From the NCBI GenBank assembly GCA_963580245.1, contig CAUZJO010000001.1, positions 76,206 through 140,205 on the forward strand: DNA of 64,000 bases, in the 5' to 3' direction. The stretch is from CAUZJO01 sp963580245 (GTDB lineage: Bacteria; Sumerlaeota; Sumerlaeia; MVZB01). Below are positions 38,201-47,620 of this stretch, one piece after another. Each line of letters begins with the position of its first letter. Position 1 is the stretch's first letter. Under the pieces are notes generated by a model, which saw nothing but the letters and a program-made list of their open reading frames with translations, was not told the DNA's origin and searched no databases. A program made the translations under genes and the position numbers.

Positions 38201-39147
38201 GCAAGAGGTCGGATCCTCGACGACGAAGATGTTGCCGTTCGGGATGTAGAAGTTGAGTCCATCGATGAGTTCGTGGAGCCCTAGGTTGATAAACGGCGAG
38301 GGCGCTTGGCTTACGTCGACCGCTTCAAAGTCCATGATGTTTTCGGCGCCCGTGCCGGTCGAGCCGTAGCCTAAACCGCTTCCGATTACGAGGATGTTGT
38401 CGATGGAGTACGCGCCGTCGCCCGCCGGAGAGGCCCCGGTGGCGCTAAAGGTGGCCGAGATGAGGTCGGCGGTGGCCAAGTCCGAGGTGTAATGAATCTG
38501 GAAATCCTCGTCGGGTCCGTCAACGTCGATCAGGTCGTCCATGATAACGGTCTCGGAAACCATTCCGCCGCCGGCAAGCACGCCCTCGATCGTAACCGTA
38601 GTCGCTCGAGGGAAATCCGGATTGGATGCAATACCCTCGGCCAGTTGGAGTTTGCAGATCCTGAACGTCCCGCCATCGTGATCGGCGCGCCGGGGATATT
38701 GCCGTCGCTATCTAGGGTGTTCATGGTTTGGGTCTCGTTGTGCGCGCATCCGCCGAAACAGGCCCCGGCTTCGTCAATGATGAAAATACTTTCAGTGCAA
38801 GTGAAGTCGAATCCACCCGCGCTTGTCATCGTTCCCACATCCAGGTGCGGAGCGCCCGCCAGATCGACGTCTTCAAAATCGATCAGGTGTCCTTCCACCG
38901 CGCCCCGTCCATACCAGTACAGGAGCGCTTGTTTGATCGCCGCGCCGGCGGGAACGTTAACGTTGAGCGCGGCCGGTTGAGTGTTCAGTCCTGTTCCCCC
39001 AACCGCGACGCCACTCCCGGATTGGATTGGAATGCTGGGGACACCCAGCGTTTCATTTCCATCGGCCCAGACGTTGAATGATGTGAGTGCCACGAGCAAA
39101 ATCCAAAAAATGGATGCGCGGGCTGTCGAAACGGCAAAAGATTGCAT
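35219..39147 (-). pseudogene. Very large exported multidomain (adhesin-like) protein with one frameshift
   Basis: Reading starts at ATG 39147 behind AGGAGG, with a signal peptide (ASIFWILLVALTSFNVWA). After GNIPGAPITMAG a single base is missing in a C-run at 38669-38671 (GGG on the coding strand); restoring it continues as TFRICKLQLAEGIASNPDF and joins the long frame ending at 35219, and the total then becomes 1309 residues. Two tandem N-terminal domains share the pattern SG.P..(I/L)TI..FPNAT..(V)(V)G.L, supporting one gene. Further on: a PKD/HYR-like domain, a TSRYWKKHPAAWPVEELEIG domain, a cadherin/Big_9-like domain (FIDALANDMDPNGDDISVLD) and a beta-rich C-terminal domain. Probably a surface or matrix protein. 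Marked broken, although the shift could be a homopolymer sequence error. Confidence 0.75.
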
Positions 39148-39796
39148 ATTAGAAGGCCTCCTATTTTCAGGGAAGAGAGAGGAAGCAAAAACGGAGCCAA
39201 CTCTAATCAGGGGCGGCCCGGCGCCGTCCTGGGGATCGTTATCGCTTATGTTTTCTCCGTTTAAGACCACTTGGGCCTTTCTAACGATGTCAAGAGTCGG
39301 GATTGTTGGCGAAATCGACCAACTCTTGTCCGGGCCGTAACTGATTGAGATGAGACCGCCCACCCGACGCTTAGACCCCAGGTTCCCGCGAAAAACATCC
39401 CGAATTGAATCCAATGTGCAGCCCGGTGCATCCTCGCGGCGGGAAAGTAAACAAACCCCTGCTATTCGTGGTCGGGTCGGATCATTCCATCCGGATACGA
39501 ATCGTGGGTGATTGGGTGGGCGCACGCCGTGCCATCCATCGAAGATCGTGAAAACAATCACAATCCGGGGAGGAGAAATCGGATAGGTAAGAACGTTGTT
39601 TTGAGCGGGGTGATCGCCAAAATCGACCAACGATTGTCGAAAATGGCCCACTTCAGGAAAGCGCGAGATCCATCCATATTGAACTTGTGGTTAATGACCG
39701 AGTCGTGTTTGCTTTGGCTGTGCGAAGCGCGTTATTCGGTTCAGACCGCTTCGCGCGAACGTATCAGGCGTAAAAGTCAGTCAGACGGCGCATGCC

Positions 39797-40783
39797 ATGA
39801 AATCCGAAACCGCGACCGACATCGATGACCTGTTGCTCAAGACCAGCCGGACTTTCGGCATCTCGATCCCGCGCTTGCCCCATCCGCTGCGTGATGAGAT
39901 CACCCTGGCCTACCTCTTGTTTCGCATCGCCGACACCTTCGAGGACGCGACGCGATGGCCGATGCAAACCAAGATCAACGCCCTCGATGATTTCGCGCGG
40001 GCACTCCAAGGCGCCTCGGCCGAGCGCATCAGGGGATTGTCCGCCCGCTGGGTCGAGGCTCCCCCGTGTGACCATGAGGGATACATCGAGTTGCTCGCCC
40101 AGACCCCGTCGGTGGTGGAGCAGGCGCTGGGACTTCCGGACCCCTCTTGCCGGCGAATCATCGCGCACACCCTACGTACCATCGACGGGATGAAAGTCTA
40201 TGTGGCGCGCACGACGCCGGCGGGGCAGTTGCGACTTGAGGATATCGAAGACCTGCGCCGCTATTGCTACGTGGTGGCCGGGATCGTCGGCGAGATGCTG
40301 ACCGATCTGTTCCTGCTTCACTGCGCTTCCCTGGGCAAGGTCGAGGGCGTCCTGAGAGAAAAGGCCAAACTGTTCGGCGAAGGGCTGCAACTGGTCAATA
40401 TCCTCAAGGATTGCGCCGGCGACGCCGACGAGGGGCGTTTTTATATCCCCGAGACGGTCGGTCGGGGCCGCGTGTTCGCGCTGGCGCGCCACAGCCTGGA
40501 GGAGGCCGCCGATTACCTGCTCACGGCGCGCGAAAGCGGGGCGGCCCCCGGCATGCTTGCTTTTCTGGCCCTGCCGCTGTTCCTGGCCTGGGGGACGCTT
40601 GATAGGGTCGAGGCCGCCGGACCCGGCGCTAAACTCACCCGCCCCGAGGTCCTGCGCTTCATCGCGTGCGTCGATCAAGCCTTCGAAGCACCCGACGCCA
40701 ACGTAACCATCGAATTCCTCCACGAACTCTGCCGGTCCGTGGTCCAGGCCGATCACGACGGCGTCCGGTCTTCGCGGGCCTGA
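39797..40783 (+). CDS. Squalene/phytoene synthase family protein
   Basis: 328 residues. Head-to-head prenyl diphosphate condensing fold: LLKTSRTFGISIPRLP, first Asp-rich motif RIADTFEDA, YCYVVAGIVGEMLTDLF, and the second Asp-rich motif region LVNILKDCAGDADEGRFYIP. The sequence is closer to the squalene-synthase-like branch than to plant-type phytoene synthase, so condensation of two farnesyl diphosphates is the likelier reaction; no desaturase or hopanoid cyclase lies in the window to confirm this. The preceding gap (39148-39796) holds no gene that I can support. Confidence 0.85.
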   Translation: MKSETATDIDDLLLKTSRTFGISIPRLPHPLRDEITLAYLLFRIADTFEDATRWPMQTKINALDDFARALQGASAERIRGLSARWVEAPPCDHEGYIELLAQTPSVVEQALGLPDPSCRRIIAHTLRTIDGMKVYVARTTPAGQLRLEDIEDLRRYCYVVAGIVGEMLTDLFLLHCASLGKVEGVLREKAKLFGEGLQLVNILKDCAGDADEGRFYIPETVGRGRVFALARHSLEEAADYLLTARESGAAPGMLAFLALPLFLAWGTLDRVEAAGPGAKLTRPEVLRFIACVDQAFEAPDANVTIEFLHELCRSVVQADHDGVRSSRA

Positions 40784-40975
40784 TGTCGGCGCGGGGTCTC
40801 TTCCGAGCTTTTGCGAGCTGAGCCCTGGGACCGGGTCGGCCACCATGACCGGGAGTCCCTCCGCCCCCCGGCGTTTAGCGCTTTGGCGGGGCCGCTTGGA
40901 ATGTTAGGATGGACGGCCATTGGGAAGCCCACGATCAGCCTGATGATTAGGCGCGGAAAGAAAGGTGAAGGGCTA

Positions 40976-41614
40976 ATGAGTCTGTTTCCATCGTCACCCC
41001 CACGAATCGACCATGAGGGCCTGGATGAACACCTGGCGACCCACGAGACTAATCCCCGCATCGCCGAGTTGACCCACCAGTTGCTTGCCGAAATCGGGGA
41101 GGACCCCGACCGTCAGGGCCTGGCGCGCACCCCCGTCCGCGTGGCCAAGACGTGGAATGAACTGACCCGCGGTTACCGGACAAACCTCGAGGACCTCGTC
41201 AACGGGGCGATCTATGATGAGAAATACGACGAGATGGTCGCCGTCAAGAGCATCAATTTCTTCTCGCTCTGCGAACATCACCTGATTCCCTTTTTCGGCC
41301 GCTGCAACGTGGCCTACATTCCGAACGGGCGGGTGATCGGCCTATCCAAGATCCCGCGCATCGTCGAAATGTTCGCCCGACGCCTCCAGCTCCAGGAGCG
41401 CCTGACCGCCCAGATCGCCGAATCGATCGACGGCGTGCTGCGTCCCAAGGGCGTGGCGGTGGTCATGGAGGCCTATCACATGTGCATGATGATGCGCGGC
41501 GTCGAGAAGCAGGATAGCGTGACCACGACCAGCGAGATGCTGGGGGTCTTCAAGACCAATCCCCAGACCCGCAACGAGTTTCTCAGCCTGATGTCGATGA
41601 AGCTGACCTCCTAA
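40976..41614 (+). CDS. folE: GTP cyclohydrolase I
   Basis: Converts GTP to 7,8-dihydroneopterin triphosphate, the first step of tetrahydrofolate synthesis. 212 residues from ATG 40976 with AAGGTGAAGGG just upstream; the longer open frame to 40811 is rejected. Seen: DRQGLARTPVRVAK, INFFSLCEHHLIPFFG with the zinc Cys and His, YIPNGRVIGLSKIPRIVE, QLQERLTAQIAESID, and HMCMMMRGVEKQDS with the second zinc Cys. All catalytic residues appear present. Typical length. Confidence 0.96.
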   Translation: MSLFPSSPPRIDHEGLDEHLATHETNPRIAELTHQLLAEIGEDPDRQGLARTPVRVAKTWNELTRGYRTNLEDLVNGAIYDEKYDEMVAVKSINFFSLCEHHLIPFFGRCNVAYIPNGRVIGLSKIPRIVEMFARRLQLQERLTAQIAESIDGVLRPKGVAVVMEAYHMCMMMRGVEKQDSVTTTSEMLGVFKTNPQTRNEFLSLMSMKLTS

Positions 41615-41651
41615 CCGAACCGATTCCTGAACCGCGTCTGGGAGAACGATC

Positions 41652-42455
41652 ATGAAAGCGAAATCTCGATCGGGGCGATTCATGATGAAACGGCTCGCCG
41701 CCGTGACGTTGCTGGGGTTCCTATGGCTGGCGGCCGCCGTACCCCCCGCGACCGCTGGCCGTGTTGAAGGCATCAGTGATGGCGGCGGCCGAGGCGGCTC
41801 GTCCGGTGAGTCCTCGGGCGATCACGTGGGTCGGGCCGGCGGTGACGGCGAGGGCCGGAGTGCCGGGCGCGTGGGCCGCCACGAATTCAATCGCAACTAC
41901 AACGACGCGGGGGACAGCGATGTCCGTCGCCGGGGCGATGAGCGGGGGGGCAACGCCGGGCGCGATCGCCGTCGCCGGGCCGGTGACGATTATGGCGGCC
42001 ATGACCCCCACGGCGATCATCGCAGGTATCGGGATCGATATTACGGTTCCCACCCAGACTATTATCCCCGCGCTTACCGTCATTATTACGGTCCCCCTTT
42101 CTATTACTATACCGACCGCCACGAGGACGACGCGCCCCTCGGGCGATCGAGCGCGAGTCACACAGTGGTCCCGCGCGACAGCCTGTGGCTCGAGGGCCGT
42201 TACGCATGGAGCCCCAAAGAGGACGTGCTCGAGGGTGAGTTCGTTGATGTTTTCCACCCCGCCGGCCACCGCCAACTCGAGGACGGAACGCTGGAGTTGC
42301 TTGAAGAGGAACGAACCACGCGCGAGCCGAAGGTCCGCATCATATTGACCAAGACCTGGATCGAGGGGCAGTACGACCCAGACTTTGCGCCTGCCCCCGA
42401 TGCTGCTGACCCCGGGCCTTCGGATGACGCTCCCGGCCGGCGGGAGGAAGAGTAG
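41652..42455 (+). CDS. Exported Gly/Arg/Asp/His-rich protein, unknown function
   Basis: 267 residues; signal peptide (AAVTLLGFLWLAAAVPPATAG), starting at ATG 41652 or ATG 41682. Residues 37-120 are low-complexity, rich in Gly, Arg, Asp and Ser, followed by a Tyr/His-rich stretch (YYPRAYRHYYGPPFYYYT). A small ordered part near 175-245 (LWLEGRYAWSPKEDVLEGEFVDVFHPAGH) may fold. Low-complexity exported proteins of this kind can bind metal or nucleic acid, but that is conjecture. The stop TAG is followed directly by the next ATG. Confidence 0.65.
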   Translation: MKAKSRSGRFMMKRLAAVTLLGFLWLAAAVPPATAGRVEGISDGGGRGGSSGESSGDHVGRAGGDGEGRSAGRVGRHEFNRNYNDAGDSDVRRRGDERGGNAGRDRRRRAGDDYGGHDPHGDHRRYRDRYYGSHPDYYPRAYRHYYGPPFYYYTDRHEDDAPLGRSSASHTVVPRDSLWLEGRYAWSPKEDVLEGEFVDVFHPAGHRQLEDGTLELLEEERTTREPKVRIILTKTWIEGQYDPDFAPAPDAADPGPSDDAPGRREEE

Positions 42456-42734
42456 ATGGAACCGATCGCTCCCGAACTGCTCGAAATCCTCGTCTGCCCC
42501 GAATCGCACCAACCCGTTCGCCCGGTGCCAGCCGAGATCGTCAAGCGGCTGGCCGCGCTCCAGGCCGAGGGACGGCTCAAGAACCGTGTCGGCCAGCCGG
42601 TCACCGACGCCCTCCAGGCCGCCCTTGTCCGCGAAGACGGCCGCTACGCCTATCCGGTCACGGACGGCATCCCGGTGATGCTGATCGATGAAGCCCTACC
42701 CCTGGACCAGCTGGACACGCCCCCAGACCAATGA
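42456..42734 (+). CDS. Trm112-like protein
   Basis: 92 residues beginning immediately after the previous stop. Matches the Trm112/UPF0434 pattern: LLEILVCPESHQPV at the start and YAYPVTDGIPVMLIDEALPL at the end. Trm112 proteins activate methyltransferases; the bacterial ones are poorly characterised. Only one Cys of the zinc ribbon is seen (ILVCP), and the middle carries a longer helical insertion (EIVKRLAALQAEGRLKN), so zinc binding is doubtful. Confidence 0.85.
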   Translation: MEPIAPELLEILVCPESHQPVRPVPAEIVKRLAALQAEGRLKNRVGQPVTDALQAALVREDGRYAYPVTDGIPVMLIDEALPLDQLDTPPDQ

Positions 42735-42810
42735 TCGCATCACAACGCAGAGCTGCTCCGGCCGTTCGCGCGGCAATATCCCCCGCGCGCGGGCTTGGCC
42801 GAGACAGCCG

Positions 42811-43731
42811 ATGAGCGCCGTGCGATTCTCCGTCGTCATCCCGGTCCGCAACCGCCCCGCCGAAATACGCCGCTGCGTATGGGGCGTGCGGACATGCGAG
42901 TATCCGGAAGACCGCTACGAGATTATCGTCGTCGACAACGGCTCGACCGACCGCACCGCCACCGAGGCCGAGCGCGCCGGGGCCTGGGTCGTCCGCGAGC
43001 CGGTCGCCAACCGCTGCCGGGCGCGCAACCTGGGCGTGGCCGCCGCCCGCGGCCGCTGGATCGTTTTCCTCGACAGCGATTGCGTCCCCGCGCGTGGCTG
43101 GTTGGCCGCCCTTGGACGGGCCGTCGAGGCGGTGGAATCGGACGGTGCCGGCGACCGCATCGCGGCGCTGGCCGGCCCGGTGCGGCCCGCGCCCCCCACC
43201 ACGACCGTCGAGGCCTACATCGCCCGACGCCGTTGGATCGATCAGGAGAAATTCCTGGCCGAAGGCCGCCGTTACTCTCCCCCCTTCGCCGCCACCGCGA
43301 ACCTGACCGTCCGCCGCGACCTCTATCGGGGCCTGGGGGGGCTCGATCCAGACCTGGCGACCGCGGGCGAGGACGCGGATTTCTGCTGGCGGCTGGCCGG
43401 GGAGGGTTGGCGGCTCCGATACGTCCCCGAAGCCGAGGTCACCCACCACCACCGGGCCACGCTGGGCGGCCTGTGGTGTCAGGCCTATCATTACGGGATC
43501 GGCAACGCCGAGCTGTTCGCCAAATGGCGCCGCCAGTGGGGGGCTTGCTGCTGGATCGAACCGTCGCACTATATTTGGGCGTTGAAAGCCTCTCTAAAAA
43601 CCCCGATCCAATCTTGGCGGGGAGGCAACCCGCTGGATCGCCAAACCCCGCTCTACGATGCGATGTCCAATGTAGCAATGGCTCTGGGTCGCGCCGTGGG
43701 TGGGATGCGCAGGGGGGTTTTGGTCCTGTAA
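42811..43731 (+). CDS. Family 2 glycosyltransferase
   Basis: 306 residues from ATG 42811 (the longer frame to 42688 overlaps the Trm112-like gene). GT-A motifs: FSVVIPVRNRPAEIRRC, VVDNGSTDRT, RARNLGVAAARG, the metal site FLDSDCVP, and AGEDADFCWRLAGEGW near residue 190. A C-terminal segment with two to three hydrophobic stretches may associate with the membrane. Probably envelope or exopolysaccharide synthesis, but it stands apart from the other sugar genes in this window. Confidence 0.88.
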   Translation: MSAVRFSVVIPVRNRPAEIRRCVWGVRTCEYPEDRYEIIVVDNGSTDRTATEAERAGAWVVREPVANRCRARNLGVAAARGRWIVFLDSDCVPARGWLAALGRAVEAVESDGAGDRIAALAGPVRPAPPTTTVEAYIARRRWIDQEKFLAEGRRYSPPFAATANLTVRRDLYRGLGGLDPDLATAGEDADFCWRLAGEGWRLRYVPEAEVTHHHRATLGGLWCQAYHYGIGNAELFAKWRRQWGACCWIEPSHYIWALKASLKTPIQSWRGGNPLDRQTPLYDAMSNVAMALGRAVGGMRRGVLVL

Positions 43732-43840
43732 GGGGTCACGGACGGCAAGGCTCGATAAAAATGAGAGACCCGCGCATCTCAAATTGACGGGCGAGGACGA
43801 CATCTTGTCCCGACCTGAGGGTGCTTTTCCGCCAAGAGGA

Positions 43841-43898
43841 TGTGCGGATTTCCGCACAAATCGCAAAATGAAACACCCACTGCCGCACAACATTGTGC
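43841..43898. promoter_or_regulatory. Two short dyads upstream of the DsbD-family gene
   Basis: TGTGCGGA-TT-TCCGCACA at 43841-43858 is a perfect 8-bp dyad, and GCACAA-CA-TTGTGC at 43885-43898 a perfect 6-bp dyad; both share a TGTGC/GCACA half-site. They could be operators for a dimeric regulator. The 43732-44150 gap has no gene and no clear promoter that I can place. Confidence 0.35.
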
Positions 43899-44150
43899 AT
43901 GGACAACCGAACGGGGAGGATTTTTTCGTTCGCGAGTAATAGTCTAAGGATTCAGGCGTTCTAGCGACTAAAGGACTGGGATGTCAGTTGTTAGGCCGCC
44001 CGTGGCCCAACGGCGAAAGATCCCGATCCCCCTTCGGTCTGAGGGCCGAACGGCGAGATCCACTCAAGATTCCAAGGACGGCCTTCGCAATTGGCCCGCT
44101 TTTAGCTCTAAACCGTGCTTAGCATAGATGGCCGACCTGAACTGGCGTTG

Positions 44151-46631
44151 ATGACAATGAAGAACTTGGCTGCTCATCCCATGGGTGATGTTACAGACAG
44201 AAGCGCATTCGGGCGGCCGCTCCTCGTCGCGATTCTTGTGTTAGCGCTCTTTCAGGCGGCCGGGACGCCCGCCATGGCGCAGCCCGCCGCTCCCGGCGAG
44301 GACGACGCGCATGCTCGCGGTCGGCTGATCACCGACGTCAATTCGATCCAACCGGGCCAGCCTTTCCACCTCGGTTTTCTGTTCGATATGGACCCCGGCT
44401 GGCACATCTATTGGGCCAACAGCGGTGACGCGGGTTTGCCCACCAGCATCGCCTGGGAGTTGCCCGAGGGCTTTAGTGCCGGGCCGATCCAGTGGCCGGT
44501 GCCCGAGCGGATCGAGGCGGGCGGGCTGATCACCTATGGCTATCACGGTAAGGTTTTACTTTTCGCCACGATCACCCCGCCTGGCGAGGGGTCGGTGGCT
44601 TCGGGGCCTCTCGGATTCAGTGCTAGGTCCGACTGGCTGGTCTGCGAGGAGATCTGCGTCCCGGGCGATGCGGCGGGCAACCTGCGGCTCGCTTTCGGCG
44701 ACGGTGCCCCTTCGGTCGAGGCGCCGATCTTTCAGAAATTCGCTGGCCGGCTCCCCCAGCGCACGCTTTTCGATTCGGGCAAGGTCGATCTCGAAGAAGC
44801 GGATTGGCCGCTGGGCGTCCACGCGCGCGTGGACGATCCCAGGCCCGTTCCCGGCGAGCCGACCCAATGGACCCTCGAGTTCGCTCCGCGCTCGCCCTGG
44901 CGGATTGACGTTGCCGCGAAAGGCGACCAGGCGGCGGGCGTTTTCCCTCTGGTCCCCACCAAGTGGAAGGCCGGTCACGCCGAGGCCGTTCAGACCGCGC
45001 CGGAGAGCATCGTTTTCAGTTGGTCGCCCCAGCCGCGGGCAAGAGCCAAGCCCACGGAGGCATATGCGGACGTGCAGGACTTGGACTCCTCCATGCTGCT
45101 ACAGGCCGTGGTCCGGCTCCCTCTGATCAACCCCCAGACCAACGAGCGCAAGTTGTCGTTGTTCACGGTGGCAAGGGCCGCCGAGGTGGCCTCGCCCGGC
45201 CAGACGGCGGCCGGCGGCGCACCGGCACCGACGACGAAGGTTGAGCAACCGACCGAGCCTGCTCCCGCCGGGTCCGCCCCCGATCAACAGGCCGAGGCCG
45301 CGCCCGGACTGAGCTTCCTCGGTGAATCAGAGGCGGTGTTGCCCTTGTGGCTGATGCTGATCTACGCCTTCATCGGCGGCGTGATCCTGAACATCATGCC
45401 GTGCGTATTGCCGGTCGTCTCGCTCAAGGTTTTGGGGTTCGTCCGCCAGTCGGGCGAGCATCCGCGCCGCGTGCTGCTGCTGGGATTGACGTACGCCGCC
45501 GGAGTCCTGGTTTCGTTCCTCGTGCTGGCGTTGGCCGTGATCGGGGTGCAGACTGCCGGATCACAGGTGGGTTGGGGTTTCCAAATGCAGGAACCGCGAT
45601 TTGTCATCGTGATGGCGACGATCGTGCTGGTTTTCGGCTTGAGCCTGTTTGGCGTGTTTACGATCGATCTACCAGGGTCCGCGGCGTCGGGGATGGGGGC
45701 CGCCGCGCGAAGCGAAGGATTCGGCGGGTCATTCTTCAACGGCGTGCTGGCCACCGCATTGGCCACCCCTTGCACGGCCCCGTTCCTTGGCGTGGCGTTG
45801 GGGTTCGCCTTCTCGCAGTCATCCGGCGTCGTTGTGTTGTTCTTCTTAACGATCGGCGCGGGGCTTGCGGTGCCCTATGTGCTGCTTGCCATCAAGCCCG
45901 CATGGCTGCGCGCGCTCCCGAAACCGGGTCCCTGGATGGAGACGTTCAAGCAACTAATGGGGTTCCTCTTACTGGCGACGCTGGTATGGCTGTTGCACGT
46001 GCTGGGTCAGCTCGTGGACGCCGCCGGGTTGACCTGGACTCTGGCCTACTTGGTGGCGGTCGGCTTCGGCTGCTGGATCGTGGGCAAGGGGCTTTACATG
46101 CGGGCCGGTCGGCGACGTATGGCATGGGTCTCCGCGTTGCTGCTGGTCGCGATTGGCTACGCCATTTTTCCCGGACGCTACCTGAAAGGCTTCGAGCGAC
46201 GGATCAGCCAGCAGGTTGAAACCGGCACGGCCCAGACTGCTTTGGCGAGCCATGGCCTGATTCAGTGGGAACCCTTCTCGGTGGATCGAATCGAACAACT
46301 CGTGGACGACGGGCGGACCGTCTTTGTTGATTTCACGGCCGAGTGGTGCATTACGTGTAAGTTTAATGAGAGCACCGTTTTGGAGACCGAACGGATCCGA
46401 GAAGCTTTTGAAGCGCACGAAGTCGTCCCCCTGAAGGCGGACTGGACTAGCCGAGATGAATCAATCGGCGCCGTCCTGCGCCAGTTCGGCCGTAGCGGCG
46501 TTCCGCTTTACGTGATCTTTCCGGCCGGGCGCGCTTCGGATCCAATCGTCCTCCCCACATTGATTACGGCGGGGATGATTGAGGAAAACCTGAAGGAGGC
46601 CGACGCGCGGACGATCGCGGCTTCACGCTAG
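44151..46631 (+). CDS. DsbD/ScsB-family thiol:disulfide interchange protein
   Basis: Carries electrons from cytoplasmic thioredoxin across the inner membrane to periplasmic thiol proteins. About 826 residues from ATG 44151; GTG 44115 or ATG 44157 are alternatives. Order of parts: signal peptide, a DsbC-like N-terminal domain with a Cys pair (WLVCEEICVPG), a Pro/Ala linker, the DsbD membrane core with the redox cysteines in NIMPCVLPVVSLKV and ATPCTAPFLG and about eight membrane segments, and a C-terminal thioredoxin domain with AEWCITCKFNE. All redox cysteines are present. The secreted thioredoxin-like gene 120 bases downstream is a natural partner. Confidence 0.93.
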   Translation: MTMKNLAAHPMGDVTDRSAFGRPLLVAILVLALFQAAGTPAMAQPAAPGEDDAHARGRLITDVNSIQPGQPFHLGFLFDMDPGWHIYWANSGDAGLPTSIAWELPEGFSAGPIQWPVPERIEAGGLITYGYHGKVLLFATITPPGEGSVASGPLGFSARSDWLVCEEICVPGDAAGNLRLAFGDGAPSVEAPIFQKFAGRLPQRTLFDSGKVDLEEADWPLGVHARVDDPRPVPGEPTQWTLEFAPRSPWRIDVAAKGDQAAGVFPLVPTKWKAGHAEAVQTAPESIVFSWSPQPRARAKPTEAYADVQDLDSSMLLQAVVRLPLINPQTNERKLSLFTVARAAEVASPGQTAAGGAPAPTTKVEQPTEPAPAGSAPDQQAEAAPGLSFLGESEAVLPLWLMLIYAFIGGVILNIMPCVLPVVSLKVLGFVRQSGEHPRRVLLLGLTYAAGVLVSFLVLALAVIGVQTAGSQVGWGFQMQEPRFVIVMATIVLVFGLSLFGVFTIDLPGSAASGMGAAARSEGFGGSFFNGVLATALATPCTAPFLGVALGFAFSQSSGVVVLFFLTIGAGLAVPYVLLAIKPAWLRALPKPGPWMETFKQLMGFLLLATLVWLLHVLGQLVDAAGLTWTLAYLVAVGFGCWIVGKGLYMRAGRRRMAWVSALLLVAIGYAIFPGRYLKGFERRISQQVETGTAQTALASHGLIQWEPFSVDRIEQLVDDGRTVFVDFTAEWCITCKFNESTVLETERIREAFEAHEVVPLKADWTSRDESIGAVLRQFGRSGVPLYVIFPAGRASDPIVLPTLITAGMIEENLKEADARTIAASR

Positions 46632-46754
46632 GCGGCGTCGCGTAAACGAGTCGTGTAGGAAAGTTTCCTCCCGTGCGTTTTAACAAGGGGAGGCAGGGGA
46701 CAGGTTAAGCGCCCGTCCACCATTTCAGTCGATTCAAAAGAAGGAGGATTTCAG

Positions 46755-47378
46755 ATGCAATTCGGTACGAAACTCGCTCTAGGGCTATTGGCCCTGTTCG
46801 TGTTGGTCGCCGGCACCGCTTACGCGGGGATTGATTCGGACAAGAAAGTCAAACTTGGCGAGCCGGCCGTCGACTTTACGCTCAATGACTCCGAGGGCAA
46901 GCAGCACAGCCTTTCCGACTTCAAGGGCAAGACGGTGGTGTTGGTCTGGACGAACCCGGACTGCCCATACGTGGTTCCGCACTGCCAATCGCGCACGCTT
47001 GATGCGATCGACGCGAAGTTCGATGATGAGAAGGTGGCGATTCTCCAGATCGATAGCACCGACACCGGCTCGGTCGAACGCACCAAGAAGACGGCGCAAA
47101 AGTATGAGTTGGAAGTCATGACGCTGCATGACTTCGACGGCAAGGTGGGGCGGACCTACGGTGCCAAGACGACCCCCCATTGCTTCGTGATCGACGCCGA
47201 GGGCAAACTCGTTTATGAAGGCGCCCTCGACAACGCGCCGCGTGGGCAAATCAGGGGCGATGACACGAAAAAGGTCAATTACGTCGAGGCCGCGCTCAAC
47301 GACGTGATGGCGGGCCGCGCACCGGCCATCCAATCGACGACGCCTTACGGCTGCGGCGTCAAATATGCCAAGAAGTAA
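46755..47378 (+). CDS. Exported thioredoxin-like (redoxin) protein
   Basis: 207 residues; AAGGAGG ends 7 bases before ATG 46755, and a signal peptide ends near AYAG. Thioredoxin fold of the AhpC/TlpA type: PAVDFTLNDSEGKQHSLSDF, VLVWTNPDCPYVVPHC, TTPHCFVIDAEGKLVY. The nucleophilic Cys70 is followed not by CxxC but by a second Cys six residues on (Cys76), and a further Cys200 lies in the C-terminal TTPYGCGVKY. Peroxidase or thiol-transfer activity in the periplasm is likely. It follows the DsbD-family gene, which may keep it reduced. Confidence 0.88.
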   Translation: MQFGTKLALGLLALFVLVAGTAYAGIDSDKKVKLGEPAVDFTLNDSEGKQHSLSDFKGKTVVLVWTNPDCPYVVPHCQSRTLDAIDAKFDDEKVAILQIDSTDTGSVERTKKTAQKYELEVMTLHDFDGKVGRTYGAKTTPHCFVIDAEGKLVYEGALDNAPRGQIRGDDTKKVNYVEAALNDVMAGRAPAIQSTTPYGCGVKYAKK

Positions 47379-47472
47379 GGAGCTTTTGCGGGACGCAACA
47401 CACCCGTAAGTTTTGTCCCGGGCCGACCATCCCTTATATGGTTGACGTCCCGGCAAAAACAGCCTGCAGGCA

Positions 47473-47620
47473 GCGGTCCGGTCTGCTCAATTCGGTTATC
47501 CCTCTTCCCTTCCCCCCTCCCATCTAAGCCAGTGGGGTAATCGAACAGGCCGGACCGCAGGATTTACCCGGCGCGGTGACCGCCCCAACGAACGGGCGGT
47601 CGCCGCGCCGATCTTTTTAT
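47473..47620 (+). ncRNA. Structured RNA candidate with C-rich loop and intrinsic terminator
   Basis: Two stacked stems pair without mismatch if G-U pairs are allowed: 47473-47485 with 47546-47558 (13 bp, one G-U), then 47491-47502 with 47534-47545 (12 bp, two G-U), with a 5-base bulge on the 5' side. They enclose a 31-base pyrimidine-rich loop (CTCTTCCCTTCCCCCCTCCC within 47501-47521) capable of pairing with Shine-Dalgarno sequences. A strong terminator follows at 47569. No open frame covers it. It may be an independent small RNA, or a product of the 3' UTR of the thioredoxin-like gene. A weak promoter (TTTGTC, 16 bases, TTATAT at 47434-47439) lies upstream. No known RNA family recognised. 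Confidence 0.6.
47569..47618 (+). terminator. Rho-independent terminator
   Basis: Arms 47569-47584 and 47595-47610 form a 16-bp stem with one G-U pair and a 10-base loop, followed by ATCTTTTTATT. It ends transcription of the thioredoxin-like gene or of the RNA candidate before it. Confidence 0.9.
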
